From Roseiarcus sp963820775 (GTDB lineage Bacteria; Pseudomonadota; Alphaproteobacteria; Rhizobiales; Beijerinckiaceae), in contig CAWGBF010000001.1 in NCBI GenBank assembly GCA_963820775.1, positions 457,199 to 521,198 of the forward strand: a DNA stretch of 64,000 bases, read 5' to 3'. A program made the translations under genes and the position numbers. The notes below the pieces were generated by a model that worked only from the letters and a program-made list of their open reading frames with translations, was not told the DNA's origin and did no database searches. Shown piece by piece: positions 1 to 8,244 of this stretch. Position 1 is the first letter of the stretch, and each line of letters opens with the position of its first letter.

Positions 1-1
1 G

Positions 2-1240
2 CTGCTCGAGGCGCGGCGCCGGAAACTCGCCGAGGAGGGGCTGTTCGACGCCGCGCGCAAGCGTAAACTCCCGTTCCTGCCGAGAGTAGTGGGCGTGGTG
101 ACCTCGCCGACCGGCGCCGTCATTCGCGACATTCTGCATCGCCTCGCCGACCGCTTTCCCGTCCGCGTTATCGTCTGGCCGGTGCGCGTTCAGGGCGAGA
201 CCTCGGCGGCCGAGGTCGCCGCCGCGATCGACGGCTTCAATGCGCTGGCCATAGACGGAAGAGTGGCGCGTCCGGACGTGCTGATCGTGGCGCGCGGCGG
301 CGGCTCGCTCGAGGATCTCATGAGCTTCAACGACGAGGCCGTGGTGCGCGCGGTCGCCCGCAGCGCGATCCCGCTTATCGCTGCGGTCGGCCACGAGACG
401 GACTGGACCCTGATCGATCACGCGGCCGACCTGCGTGCGCCCACTCCGACCGCGGCGGCTGAATTCGCCATGCCCGTCCGCGCCGAACTCCTCGCTGCGA
501 TCGCCGACCTGGACGCGCGCCGCCGCGGCGCGGTCCTGCGCTTTTCGCACCGCCTGCGCAGCGACCTGCGCGCGGTGGCTCGCGCTCTGCCAGGGGGCGA
601 GGCGATGCTGGCCGGTCCGCGCCAGCGCCTCGACCGCGCGACGGAGACGCTCGCTCAGCGCATGCGCGGGGCGATCGACCAGCGCGCGCTCAGGACGGCG
701 GGACTGGCCCGAAGTCTTGCGCGCCATTCGCCACGCGCCCATCTCGCGGGCTTGCGCGAGCGGTTGAGAGGGCTCAGCGGGCGTTTGGCGAGAGCGCGGC
801 CGCTTCTCATCGAACGGCCGCGCCGGTCAGCGGAGGCCGTGACCCGGGCCTTCGTCCGCGAGGCGGCGCTCTTGGCGAGGCGGCGCGGCGAACAGGCGGC
901 GGCGCTGACCCGCCTCGCCGCCCGCATGACGCGCGCCTATGAGGAACGCCTGAAGAGCCTGCGCGCGGATCTCGTTTCCAAGGAGCAACTCCTCGGCGCG
1001 ATGAGCTATCGGGGCGTCTTGTCACGCGGCTTTGCGCTTGTGCGAGATGAGACGCAAAAGCCTCTGTGGCGCGCGGACGAGGTTAGGCAGGCGCAGCGCC
1101 TCGAGATCGAATTCGCCGATGGGAAGATCGGCGCCATAGCCGGAGGGCGCGTCGGGCCGCCCCTGACGCCGCCCGCCCTGCTGCCCCGCAGACGCCCAAA
1201 ACCGGACAAGGACGCGGGAGGGCAGGGGTCGCTGTTCTGA
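2..1240 (+). CDS. xseA: Exodeoxyribonuclease VII large subunit, 5'-truncated by the window edge
   Basis: Large subunit of exonuclease VII, which with XseB degrades single-stranded DNA to oligonucleotides in the cytoplasm. The frame is open from base 2, so the gene starts outside the window. About 413 residues are visible and the N-terminal OB-fold is missing. The family hallmarks are clear near the start: the segment GVVTSPTGAVIRDI, then ARGGGSLEDL and AVGHETDWTLIDHAADLRAPTPTAAAE, followed by a long Arg/Ala-rich helical region and a C-terminal region with SRGFALVRD. Bases 2-88 read in frame into residues typical of the family, so the GTG at 89 is not the real start. High confidence in identity. 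Confidence 0.95.
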   Translation: MLEARRRKLAEEGLFDAARKRKLPFLPRVVGVVTSPTGAVIRDILHRLADRFPVRVIVWPVRVQGETSAAEVAAAIDGFNALAIDGRVARPDVLIVARGGGSLEDLMSFNDEAVVRAVARSAIPLIAAVGHETDWTLIDHAADLRAPTPTAAAEFAMPVRAELLAAIADLDARRRGAVLRFSHRLRSDLRAVARALPGGEAMLAGPRQRLDRATETLAQRMRGAIDQRALRTAGLARSLARHSPRAHLAGLRERLRGLSGRLARARPLLIERPRRSAEAVTRAFVREAALLARRRGEQAAALTRLAARMTRAYEERLKSLRADLVSKEQLLGAMSYRGVLSRGFALVRDETQKPLWRADEVRQAQRLEIEFADGKIGAIAGGRVGPPLTPPALLPRRRPKPDKDAGGQGSLF

Positions 1241-1311
1241 GGCGGCGCCGGCTAATTAAACTGGCTTAAGCCGTATTTTATCCAAACAAATCCAAGCAAA
1301 CCCAAGCAGCA

Positions 1312-1349
1312 CCAAATAAATCCAAGCAAAATAGCTTGGTTTTATTTGG
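1312..1349. terminator. Long hairpin downstream of xseA (possible terminator)
   Basis: Two 16-nt arms (1312-1327 and 1334-1349) pair at 15 of 16 positions around a 6-nt A-rich loop. The element lies about 70 nt after the xseA stop. The arms are A+T-rich and there is no clean T-run directly after the stem, so a regulatory palindrome is an alternative. The motif CCAAGCA or a close variant also recurs as direct repeats just upstream (about 1281-1330). Confidence 0.45.
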
Positions 1350-1620
1350 TTTTATTCGTCCGAATCGGGGCTTTTCAATGGGTTACGGCGAATCCAAATA
1401 AGAAATTTCTGTCCGGCCTCCAATTCGCTTTCCGGGCTGCGGACGAAGTGTCAAAGCCGCTCTTCCTCCTCTTGGCGCCGCCGCCCGCCTACCATCATGG
1501 CCGCGCTTCATCTGCCGAACAGCATAGCGGAGGATTCGGTTTAGCGCAAGAAAATGTTCGGCTCGTATAGCGCTAGGTGTTGGGAGTGAAATCTCGGAGC
1601 TTCGTGGGCGGGCCGTAAGG

Positions 1621-1803
1621 CGTCCTGGCCGGGCTTGACCCGGCCATCCACGCGGTCGGGCGCGTTAACCGCCCGCGGGGTGGGCGGAAAAGCTAAGCAA
1701 TACAGAGCATTGCCTTTGTAGGTCTTGCAGGGTCGCGGGGATGGCGGACTCGTCTCTGCCGGCGGCGTGGCGTAGATGGCCGGGTCAAGCCCGGCCAGGA
1801 CGA
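1621..1803. repeat. Inverted pair of a dispersed palindromic repeat
   Basis: A ~30-nt G+C-rich unit at 1621-1652 recurs in reverse complement at about 1772-1803. The shared core, GGCCGGGTCAAGCCCGGCCA in one orientation, is itself palindromic. Units of this kind are scattered in intergenic DNA of many Hyphomicrobiales. Here two copies face each other about 120 bp apart, so the RNA could form a long stem. Recognition rests on memory of such repeats, not on a search. Confidence 0.6.
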
Positions 1804-2339
1804 GAAAAGTTCGGCGCGCAATGGGGAGGAGGCGAAACAACGGCTAGCGCTATAAGAGCCAAATGTTCGACAGAAAATGCAGAAAAAAATTGCACGGGTT
1901 CCCGGCCGCCGGCTGGGCCATTGCGAGCCTAATCGATGGCCTCCTTCGATCGATTTCGAAGTCGCGAAGGATATCTCATGCCACGCGTAACTCCGCAGTC
2001 GCGTCGACGGTTCCAGACTGCCCCGGCAGACAATCGACCCGGCGGCCCGGAACAAAGACGAGAAACATAGCGTTGGCCGGGCGCGATCCAATCCAACGTA
2101 TCGGGAAGACCCAACCAAGGGAGTTTCCGATGAAATACTTTTTGATAGCTGCGCTCTCGGCGACAGCAATCTCTGGGCTTGCAGCTGCAGCGCCCGCCGC
2201 CGCTCAAGCAACGGCGCCGGGTTCGCCGAGAGGCACAGCGCCAGTCACGATTGAGGGCTACGGCCCTTCGTCGGCCATCGTCTGCGATCGGGCGGGCACG
2301 ACCTGCTGGCATTCGGTGGAGCGGTATGACTATCCGCGG

Positions 2340-3933
2340 AGGCCGTGCGAAAAGGCGATGTTCAAGAGCCTATGCGGGAGCGCAGGAAGCGCGGTTGGGT
2401 TTGCTGGCGGTTTATATTTTCATACGGAGAGGGGCTCAGGCGCCCCTCATCGCCTGGATGAGCGGCTGCACCCCGAGGATTGCGATCATCCGCTTCAGAT
2501 TGTAGGCGAGAACGTGAAGGCTCATCTCCGCGCTGACCTTTTCGAGGGTGCGCAGCCTGAAGTGGGTCGCGCCCATCCACGCTTTGATGGTTCCGAATGG
2601 ATGTTCTGCGGTCTGGCGTCGGATGCGCATGGTCTTGGGCGCACGGTCTAACCGCTCCTGCATCGCGTCGAGCACGGCTTCGTGCTCCCAGCGCTTGACG
2701 CGCCGCTCCTTTGCCGGCGTGCACTTCGATTTCAGCGCGCAGCCGGCGCATTTCGTCGTCCAGTAGTTATGCAGCTTTCGCCCCGCCTCGACATTCCAAT
2801 ATCGCCAGGTCAGCTTCTCGCCGGCAGGACAACGATAGACGTCTTCGCCCGCGTCGTAGACGAAATCCTGCTTGCCGAACCGGCCGTCCGCCTTGGCGCC
2901 TGAGGTCAGCGGCTTCGGAACGAGCGGCGTCACGCCCGTCGCCTCGCAGGCCAGAATCTCTTCGCCTTTGAAGTAGCCGCGATCGGCGATCGCCGTCAGT
3001 TCGCGCACGCCCGTCGCTTCTTGCGCCTGCTTGGCCATCGTTGACAGCTGGCTGCGATCGTTGCCGATATTGGTGACCTCGTGCGCAACGATCAGGTGAT
3101 GCTGCGCATCGACCACGGCCTGCACATTGTAGCCGACCAGCCCCGTGTCCTTGCCGCTCGTCGCCATGGATCGCGCGTCGGGGTCAGTCAGCGAAATCTG
3201 CTTGTCCGGCGCGGCGCGCACGGCGGCTTCCAGCGCCTTGTACCTGCGCATCTGCTCTCGCAATGAGGCGATCTTGTCCTTCAGCCGCGCCGACTTGGCT
3301 TCAGCCACCTCGCCTTCCTGACGGTCCGCCGTCTCCAGCGCCGACAGATAGCGCTCGATGCTCGCCTCGACCTGCTCGATGCGGCGCTCAATCGAGCCGC
3401 GCGAGAACGATCTGTCGCGGGAGTTGACGGCCTTGAACCGGCTTCCGTCGATCGCCACCATCGCGTGGACGAAGAGGTTCAGGCTTCGACACAGCGCGAC
3501 GAATTGCCGGCAAGCGGAGCGGATCGCCGGGCCGTTGTCCTTGCGAAAATCGGCGATCGTCTTGAAATCCGGCGCCAGCCGGCCCGTCAGCCACATCATC
3601 TCGACGTTGCGCGCCGTTTCGCGCTCCAAACGTCGGCTCGACTGGATCTGGTTGACGTAGCCGTAGACGTAGATCTTCAGCATCGTCGCGGGATGGTAGG
3701 CCGGACGGCCCGTCGGTTCCGCCACCACGCCCTCAAACCCCAGCCCCCGCAAATCCAGCTCGTCGACGAAGACGTCGATCGCCCGCACCGGATTGTCTTC
3801 AGCTACGTAGTCGTCAACGAACTCGGGGAGCAAAACGCCTTGCGTTCGGTCCTCACCCTCGACAAAGCGCTTCATCAAGAACCCCGACTCAATCCTTCAG
3901 GATTCTAACCCAACCAACCTTTTCACACAGCCT
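2340..3933 (-). mobile_element. IS1182-type insertion sequence
   Basis: A 1,594-bp element bounded by 16-nt terminal inverted repeats, AGGCCGTGCGAAAAGG at 2340-2355 and the complement of AGGCTGTGTGAAAAGG at 3918-3933 (14 of 16 match). It carries one transposase gene on the minus strand. I see no obvious target-site duplication; the flanks are ...CCGCGG and GCGCCC.... The ends are supported independently because cutting at them restores the reading frame of the interrupted gene. Confidence 0.85.
2436..3878 (-). CDS. IS1182 family transposase
   Basis: A 480-residue DDE transposase. The N-terminal third contains VDELDLRGLGF and GRPAYHPATMLKIYVYGY, typical of IS1182 transposases. The central part has DGSRFKAVNS and a coiled-coil stretch (about residues 160-215). 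The catalytic core includes DPDARSM, GYNVQAVVD and AIADRGYFKGEEI. The C-terminal part has a Cys cluster (CAGCALKSKC) and the family ending RRQTAEHPFGTIKAWMG. The length is normal and no frameshift is visible, so the element may be active. Confidence 0.93.
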   Translation of the reverse strand: MMKRFVEGEDRTQGVLLPEFVDDYVAEDNPVRAIDVFVDELDLRGLGFEGVVAEPTGRPAYHPATMLKIYVYGYVNQIQSSRRLERETARNVEMMWLTGRLAPDFKTIADFRKDNGPAIRSACRQFVALCRSLNLFVHAMVAIDGSRFKAVNSRDRSFSRGSIERRIEQVEASIERYLSALETADRQEGEVAEAKSARLKDKIASLREQMRRYKALEAAVRAAPDKQISLTDPDARSMATSGKDTGLVGYNVQAVVDAQHHLIVAHEVTNIGNDRSQLSTMAKQAQEATGVRELTAIADRGYFKGEEILACEATGVTPLVPKPLTSGAKADGRFGKQDFVYDAGEDVYRCPAGEKLTWRYWNVEAGRKLHNYWTTKCAGCALKSKCTPAKERRVKRWEHEAVLDAMQERLDRAPKTMRIRRQTAEHPFGTIKAWMGATHFRLRTLEKVSAEMSLHVLAYNLKRMIAILGVQPLIQAMRGA

Positions 3934-4234
3934 GCGCCCAAAGCGAACGTGTTGGTTCATCCGTACGACTGGCAAGCGGACAACGGCGCCAACTACGCCT
4001 GGCGGGAGCACCCCGGCCGTGGACACTGGCAGGCTGAACAGTGGCGGCAGTTCTAAAGCCGAAAAATGCGGCACTAGGGCGATCTCAACGACCGCCTCGT
4101 CGCCGCCACGGCGGCTCAAGCAAAACCCAGCCCTATAAGTTGCGCGCCGGAACATAAGGGTCGGCGCCGACGTTCCCGTGAAGACCGGTTGCAGCCGCAA
4201 TCCCCGAAGTTCGAGACCACAAGGAGTCGTAGTC

Positions 4235-4738
4235 ATGGGCCTCTTTTCCAAGGACATCGAATCGATGGACGATCTGTTCGTTCATCAGTTGCAGGACATC
4301 TATTATGCCGAGAAGCGAATTGTCGGCGCATTGCCCGACATGATCGCCAAGGCGACATCGCCCGAGCTGAAGTCGGCTTTCGAGGCTCATCTCGGGCAGA
4401 CCAAGAACCACGTCAAGCGTGTCGAGCAGGTCTTCCAGATGCACGGAGCAGAGCCGAAGCAGGTCGATTGCCCGGCTATAGACGGCATCATCGAAGAGGC
4501 CGATGAAGTCGGCGGCGAAATTGAGGACAAGAATGTTTTGGACGCCGCGCTTATCGCCTCAGCGCAAGCGGTCGAGCATTACGAGATGACCCGCTACGGG
4601 ACATTGGTCGCCTGGGCGAAAACATTGGGCCGGCCGGACTGCGCCCAAATCCTGCAGCAGAATCTGGCCGAAGAAAAAGCCGCGGACGAGAAGCTGACGA
4701 CAATTGCGGAGAATGAGATCAATCGGGCGGCGGCCTGA
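4235..4738 (+). CDS. YciF/YciE-like ferritin-fold protein (DUF892)
   Basis: A 168-residue, mostly helical protein. The motifs DDLFVHQLQDIYYAEKRI at the start, HLGQTKNHVKRVEQVF in the middle and AVEHYEMTRYG with NLAEEKAADEKL near the end place it in the DUF892 ferritin-like family, often linked to stress responses. Conserved Glu/His positions could hold a metal pair. ATG 4235 is chosen over an upstream in-frame start because AAGGAG lies 9 nt before it and the family start (MGLFSKD) fits. A strong hairpin follows the stop. The biochemical role is unknown. Confidence 0.88.
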   Translation: MGLFSKDIESMDDLFVHQLQDIYYAEKRIVGALPDMIAKATSPELKSAFEAHLGQTKNHVKRVEQVFQMHGAEPKQVDCPAIDGIIEEADEVGGEIEDKNVLDAALIASAQAVEHYEMTRYGTLVAWAKTLGRPDCAQILQQNLAEEKAADEKLTTIAENEINRAAA

Positions 4739-4767
4739 GCGGCCTGGCGAAGCGCTGGCTCGAGATG

Positions 4768-4800
4768 AACGCTGGCGGTGGTTGAGCCATCGCCAGCGTT
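4768..4800. terminator. Bidirectional terminator-like hairpin
   Basis: Arms 4768-4781 and 4787-4800 pair over 14 nt with one mismatch (AACGCTGGCG outermost) around a TTGAG loop. It sits between the convergent ends of the DUF892 gene (stop 4738) and the cupin gene (stop 4814), where a shared terminator is expected. There is no pronounced T-run. Confidence 0.7.
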
Positions 4801-4813
4801 ATGCAGGCCAACT

Positions 4814-5155
4814 TCACTTCTCGTCGCCGAAACTTCCCATGGCGCCGAGACGCACTGTCAATAACTCCACAGCGGTGAGAGCAATATGCGGCCCTTGGCG
4901 CGTGCCGGCCGGTGTCGACCAAAAGGCGCCAGCCTCACAGCGATGGCCGCCCGTCTCGACAATGCCAGACAGCACGAGCACGAACTCGTCAGCAGGATGT
5001 GTGTGGGCCGGAATGACCGTTCCTTCCGCGAGGCGAGCTTTGTGAATCGAACCGTCCTGCACCGGTTCGGCCAGCGCCAGCAGTTCGACGCCGGGCAGGA
5101 AGTCGATCTTCAACCATGAGTGGTCCTGGGGCGAAGTGAACGTCTGATGGGTCAT
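4814..5155 (-). CDS. Cupin-domain protein
   Basis: A 113-residue single-domain cupin. Motif 1 is visible as GTVIPAHTHPADEFVLVLSG (metal ligands H, H, E) and a motif-2-like segment follows with GAFWSTPAGTRQGPH. The N-terminus (WLKIDFLPGVELLAL) resembles ChrR-like or quercetinase-like small cupins. The gene is divergent from a MarR regulator 64 bp or more away, with a shared palindrome between them, so it is probably a target of that regulator. The substrate cannot be told. Confidence 0.85.
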   Translation of the reverse strand: MTHQTFTSPQDHSWLKIDFLPGVELLALAEPVQDGSIHKARLAEGTVIPAHTHPADEFVLVLSGIVETGGHRCEAGAFWSTPAGTRQGPHIALTAVELLTVRLGAMGSFGDEK

Positions 5156-5192
5156 TGCGGGCCGCTCCTGCTCGTTGGTAGCCTTAAGTTCA

Positions 5193-5216
5193 GGTTAGAA
5201 AGTAACCCAAGGTTAC
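5193..5216. promoter_or_regulatory. Palindromic operator between cupin and MarR genes
   Basis: A perfect inverted repeat GTAACC-CAA-GGTTAC (5202-5216) overlaps a second one, GGTTA-GAAAG-TAACC (5193-5207). The pair sits in the short space between divergent cupin and MarR genes. MarR proteins usually bind 16-20 bp palindromes at such sites and repress both genes. Binding is inferred. Confidence 0.65.
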
Positions 5217-5288
5217 GATATGAAGCAAGGGGACGCTCGCGGCGTCGTGGGGAAAGATCGAGACACGGAGCACGCCAGGAGTCGGAAC

Positions 5289-5705
5289 ATGCGACAGCTC
5301 CTGCTCCGCGCCTCCCGGATCGTGAACCGGCATGTGGTCGAGGGTCTCCGGGCGCGTGGCTACACGGGCCTGAAGTCAACGCACACAACGCTTCTCTCGA
5401 ATATGCCTTTGGCGGGTGGCGCGGTCACCGAGACGGCGGAGCGAGCCGGCATCAGCAAGCAAGCCATGGGCCGGCTCGCTGCGGATCTTGAAACTGCTGG
5501 TTATATCCGCGTGATTGTCGATCCGGCGGACGCAAGGGTCCGGATCCTTGAATTGACCGAAATTGGAAGAAAGCTGATGTTCGATAGCCTGGACATCATG
5601 GCGGAGCTCGAGAAGCGCTACGCGAAGTGGATCGGTTCGGAAACGCTTCGGGCCACGCTCGACGGGCTGGAGGCCTTCAACAACGCCGAGGACAAGAGGG
5701 CTTAG
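5289..5705 (+). CDS. MarR-family transcriptional regulator
   Basis: A winged-helix regulator of about 138 residues. The recognition helix region TETAERAGISKQAMGRLAADLETAGYI and the wing VDPADARVRILELTEIGR are typical of MarR. ATG 5289 is preferred because AGGAG lies 7 nt upstream and the length fits the family. An in-frame ATG at 5220, just after the operator, would add 23 residues. Divergent from the cupin gene, which it probably controls together with itself. The ligand is unknown. Confidence 0.87.
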   Translation: MRQLLLRASRIVNRHVVEGLRARGYTGLKSTHTTLLSNMPLAGGAVTETAERAGISKQAMGRLAADLETAGYIRVIVDPADARVRILELTEIGRKLMFDSLDIMAELEKRYAKWIGSETLRATLDGLEAFNNAEDKRA

Positions 5706-5714
5706 CAAGAGGGC

Positions 5715-7277
5715 TTAGTATGTGTTGATGGGCGCCGCGCCCTCTCGCCGGAGCTGGCGGCTGAGAACGAGCAAATGGTAGTGCATCAGACAGCGGATCA
5801 CGTAGAGCCGCAACAAGACGCCGTCAGGCCGGCGCCGGATCGCCCCAATGAATCGGCGGAGGTAGAAATTTCGTAAGGCTCTGTCTGGCATTTGCACGGC
5901 GAGCCGCGCCGCCAAAACGCAGGCTTCGATCCAACCGCGCGCCTGTTTCAGAATCCGCGCCTTGGGCCTCGTCGACGCATACTGACGCCATCCGGGTTCG
6001 GCGCGAAGGGGACCAGCCAGCCACATCTTGTCCACGCGCGCGAAAAAAGTCTCGGGCTCGTACAGTCTCGCCATCAGCCCCGCATAGCCGCTGCTCAGGC
6101 GCTCCTGATTCATCTGGAGCGGGATCACATTCGTGCCGTGGAGCGGCGGATCTGTGAGATCAAGCCGGCCTTCCTTTTCAAGACGGGCGTAGAGCGGCGT
6201 CTTCGGAATGGCGGACAGCATGCCGACCATCACCACGCTGATCTGGGCCGCCTCGACGAATGCGAGCTGGTCGTCAAACACGTCTTCAGCATCGCTGTCG
6301 AAGCCGACGATCATGCCAGCCCACACCTCAAGCCCCGAGCGGTGAATCCGCTCGACCTTTTCCGCCATTGTCCCGCTGTTGCGCATGTTTTGGGTTTTTT
6401 TCGTCTCGCGCAACGCCCGCTCGTCGATGCTTTCGATGCCGACGAAAACGCCGTTGAAGTTGGCGCGGACCATCAAGCTCATCATCTCGGAATCATCGGA
6501 GAGGTCGAGCGACGCCTCGGTGACGAACGTAAACGGATAACCGCGCTCCCGCTGCCAATCCCCGACATGCCGGAGAATGTCCTTCATCACCTTCTTGTTG
6601 CCGATCAGATTGTCGTCGACAACAAAAATGAGGCTTGCCTTGGTCTGAAGCAGAGCGTCCAATTCGCTGATGATTTGCCGGCGCGTCTTAATGCGTGGCC
6701 TGCGCCCATAAATCACGATGATGTCGCAGAATTCGCATTGAAACGGGCAGCCCCGCGAAAATTGGATGCTGCCGAACGCGTAGCGGTTCATTTTGAGGAG
6801 ATCGAATCGCGGCGTCGGGACCGTGGACATGTCGGTCTTCTCGTTCTGCTCATAGCGAGCCTGCGCCGCGCCTCCGCTCCAGTCAGCGAGAAATCGAGGC
6901 CACGTCTCCTCAGCCTCGCCAACAAAGACGACATCGGCGAGCTCGCCAAAATCCTCTTCACTGACGCTGATCCAGGGCCCTCCGACAACGGTGAAGCAAC
7001 CCATGCCTTTGAGGCGGACCAGGACGCCGCGCATGCGATGGCGTTGAACGCTCATTCCGGTCACACCGACGATGTCGGCGCGACGGCAGCGCTCATAGTC
7101 GATCTCCTCGACGTTCTCGTCGATCACCGTGATCGAGTGGGCCGAGGGCGTTAAGGCCGCCAGCAACGGCAGCGCGCCGACGGGGAGGTTCGCCCGTTTG
7201 CCCAAAAACGGCAACGCCGCCTCCAGTCCCCAAAAGGACATTTCAAATTTCGGGTTGATCAAAACAATGTCGGCCAC
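5715..7277 (-). CDS. B12-binding-domain radical SAM protein (DUF4070 type)
   Basis: A 520-residue protein with an N-terminal Rossmann-like cobalamin-binding-type domain (residues ~1-135; VGVTGMSVQRH, VVGGPWIS) and a radical SAM core. The cluster cysteines C177, C181 and C184 form the CxxxCxxC motif in SRGCPFQCEFCDI. Further landmarks are FVVDDNLIGNKK, FVGIESIDE and AGMIVGFDSD. The C-terminal ~120 residues are Arg-rich and resemble DUF4070. The usual DxHxxG cobalamin motif is not seen. Relatives include hopanoid methylases (HpnP) and other lipid or peptide C-methylases. It faces away from the polyketide locus across 217 bp, so a link is only possible. Confidence 0.85.
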   Translation of the reverse strand: MADIVLINPKFEMSFWGLEAALPFLGKRANLPVGALPLLAALTPSAHSITVIDENVEEIDYERCRRADIVGVTGMSVQRHRMRGVLVRLKGMGCFTVVGGPWISVSEEDFGELADVVFVGEAEETWPRFLADWSGGAAQARYEQNEKTDMSTVPTPRFDLLKMNRYAFGSIQFSRGCPFQCEFCDIIVIYGRRPRIKTRRQIISELDALLQTKASLIFVVDDNLIGNKKVMKDILRHVGDWQRERGYPFTFVTEASLDLSDDSEMMSLMVRANFNGVFVGIESIDERALRETKKTQNMRNSGTMAEKVERIHRSGLEVWAGMIVGFDSDAEDVFDDQLAFVEAAQISVVMVGMLSAIPKTPLYARLEKEGRLDLTDPPLHGTNVIPLQMNQERLSSGYAGLMARLYEPETFFARVDKMWLAGPLRAEPGWRQYASTRPKARILKQARGWIEACVLAARLAVQMPDRALRNFYLRRFIGAIRRRPDGVLLRLYVIRCLMHYHLLVLSRQLRREGAAPINTY

Positions 7278-7494
7278 GGCTCTTGATCCTGCGCGGCTTT
7301 GAGGGGAAAACTATGAAAGCAATCTTTCGACCTTGGGCGCGGCGCCTGCAAGCGCCAAATGAAATGCGCGTCACAGACTAACTTGGCTGTCAGAAACTGC
7401 CCGGAACTCACTTGAGTCGCGCAGTGCTCAAAGCGAACGGTTCATCCTCGTTTTGCGTTACAAAGCAAGCGCGACTTGAAATCATCCGAGCCCG

Positions 7495-8244
7495 ATGTCT
7501 GAGCCTGCCCGACAACGCCTCGACTTCAGGCGCCGCAGCCATCAACAGGAATGGCTCGACCGCGACGATATCGACCCCTCGGAACTTAAGGCGGTATTGC
7601 ACGATCTCGCCAGGTTCAACACCGCATTCTTCGGTCACAGTCCAATCTTGAGGTGGCTCGGCCGAATTCTTGGCCGGGAGAGAAGTGGCCCTGGTCCTAC
7701 GATCCTCGACATTGGTTGCGGATATGGCGACCTGCTCCGCGCCATCCGGCGGTGGGCGAACAAACGGAATCTGAAACCCACGCTCCTTGGCGTCGACCTG
7801 AACCCAGAGACAATCCGGATCGCCCGGGATGTGACGGATCAAGCCGATCGGATCGATTTCGCGGTGATGGATGCCTTTGACCTGCCTCCGGGGCGGACGT
7901 TTGACATCATCGTGAGCAGTCTCGTCGCGCATCATCTTAGCGATGAAAAGCTTCGCGACTTTCTTGTTCTGCTCGAGCGTTCATCGACCCAAGGATGGTT
8001 GATTTATGATCTCCAGCGGCATCGGCTTCTCTATGAAGTCATAGGCGGGGCCAGCCGCCTCGCAAGGCTGCATCCGATGGTCACCAAGGACGGTCAAATC
8101 TCCGTGATGCGCTCGCTAACTCGCAAAGAGTGGGCCGACCGGATCGCCGCCGCCGGGATCGAATTGTCGGACGTCAAGATACGCTGGTTCTTGTTCCGCT
8201 TCGTGATCGAGAGGCGGAAAGCTTCGCCGCCCGCAACACAATGA
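7495..8244 (+). CDS. SAM-dependent methyltransferase of the type III PKS locus
   Basis: A 249-residue class I methyltransferase. Motif I is ILDIGCGYGD (about residues 70-79), followed by LLGVDLNPETI (acidic residue for the ribose) and FDIIVSSLVAHHL. The stop overlaps the next start (ATGA at 8241-8244), so it is translationally coupled to the exporter gene. Methyltransferases of this size are common in bacterial type III PKS clusters and modify alkyl-resorcinol or pyrone products. That role is inferred from context. Confidence 0.85.
   Translation: MSEPARQRLDFRRRSHQQEWLDRDDIDPSELKAVLHDLARFNTAFFGHSPILRWLGRILGRERSGPGPTILDIGCGYGDLLRAIRRWANKRNLKPTLLGVDLNPETIRIARDVTDQADRIDFAVMDAFDLPPGRTFDIIVSSLVAHHLSDEKLRDFLVLLERSSTQGWLIYDLQRHRLLYEVIGGASRLARLHPMVTKDGQISVMRSLTRKEWADRIAAAGIELSDVKIRWFLFRFVIERRKASPPATQ

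Larger units (their letters stand above)
1241..2129. other. 889-bp intergenic region without a supported gene
   Basis: Between xseA and the small secreted-protein gene. It holds an A+T-rich stretch with short direct repeats and a hairpin (1281-1349), and two inverted copies of a dispersed rhizobial-type palindrome (1621-1803). Short open frames here show no signal peptide, domain or convincing ribosome binding site, and I do not call them. The A+T-rich part contrasts with the G+C-rich surroundings. Confidence 0.6.
2130..4056 (+). pseudogene. Small secreted protein gene split by an IS1182-type element
   Basis: The 5' part (2130-2339) has a good ribosome binding site (AAGGGAG, 2117-2123) and encodes a signal peptide (MKYFLIAALSATAISGLAAA), then EGYGPSS, CDRAGTTCWH and ERYDYPR. 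The 3' part (3934-4056) encodes NVLVHPYDW, YAWREHPGRGHW and ends at TAA 4054-4056. Removing 2340-3933 rejoins the two parts in frame as a 110-residue protein. That matches the usual layout of a small exported Trp/His-rich family of unknown function in Hyphomicrobiales: Cys/His pair, then WREH-GRGxW. The gene is therefore disrupted. As it stands, the 5' half reads into the element. Confidence 0.8.

Noticed and set aside
1281..1330. Short CRISPR-like repeats
   Set aside because: Units are about 7 nt, irregularly spaced, without spacers or nearby cas genes.
1346..1570. Possible 74-residue gene after xseA
   Set aside because: Its start overlaps the hairpin, it has no ribosome binding site and its composition shows no known domain.
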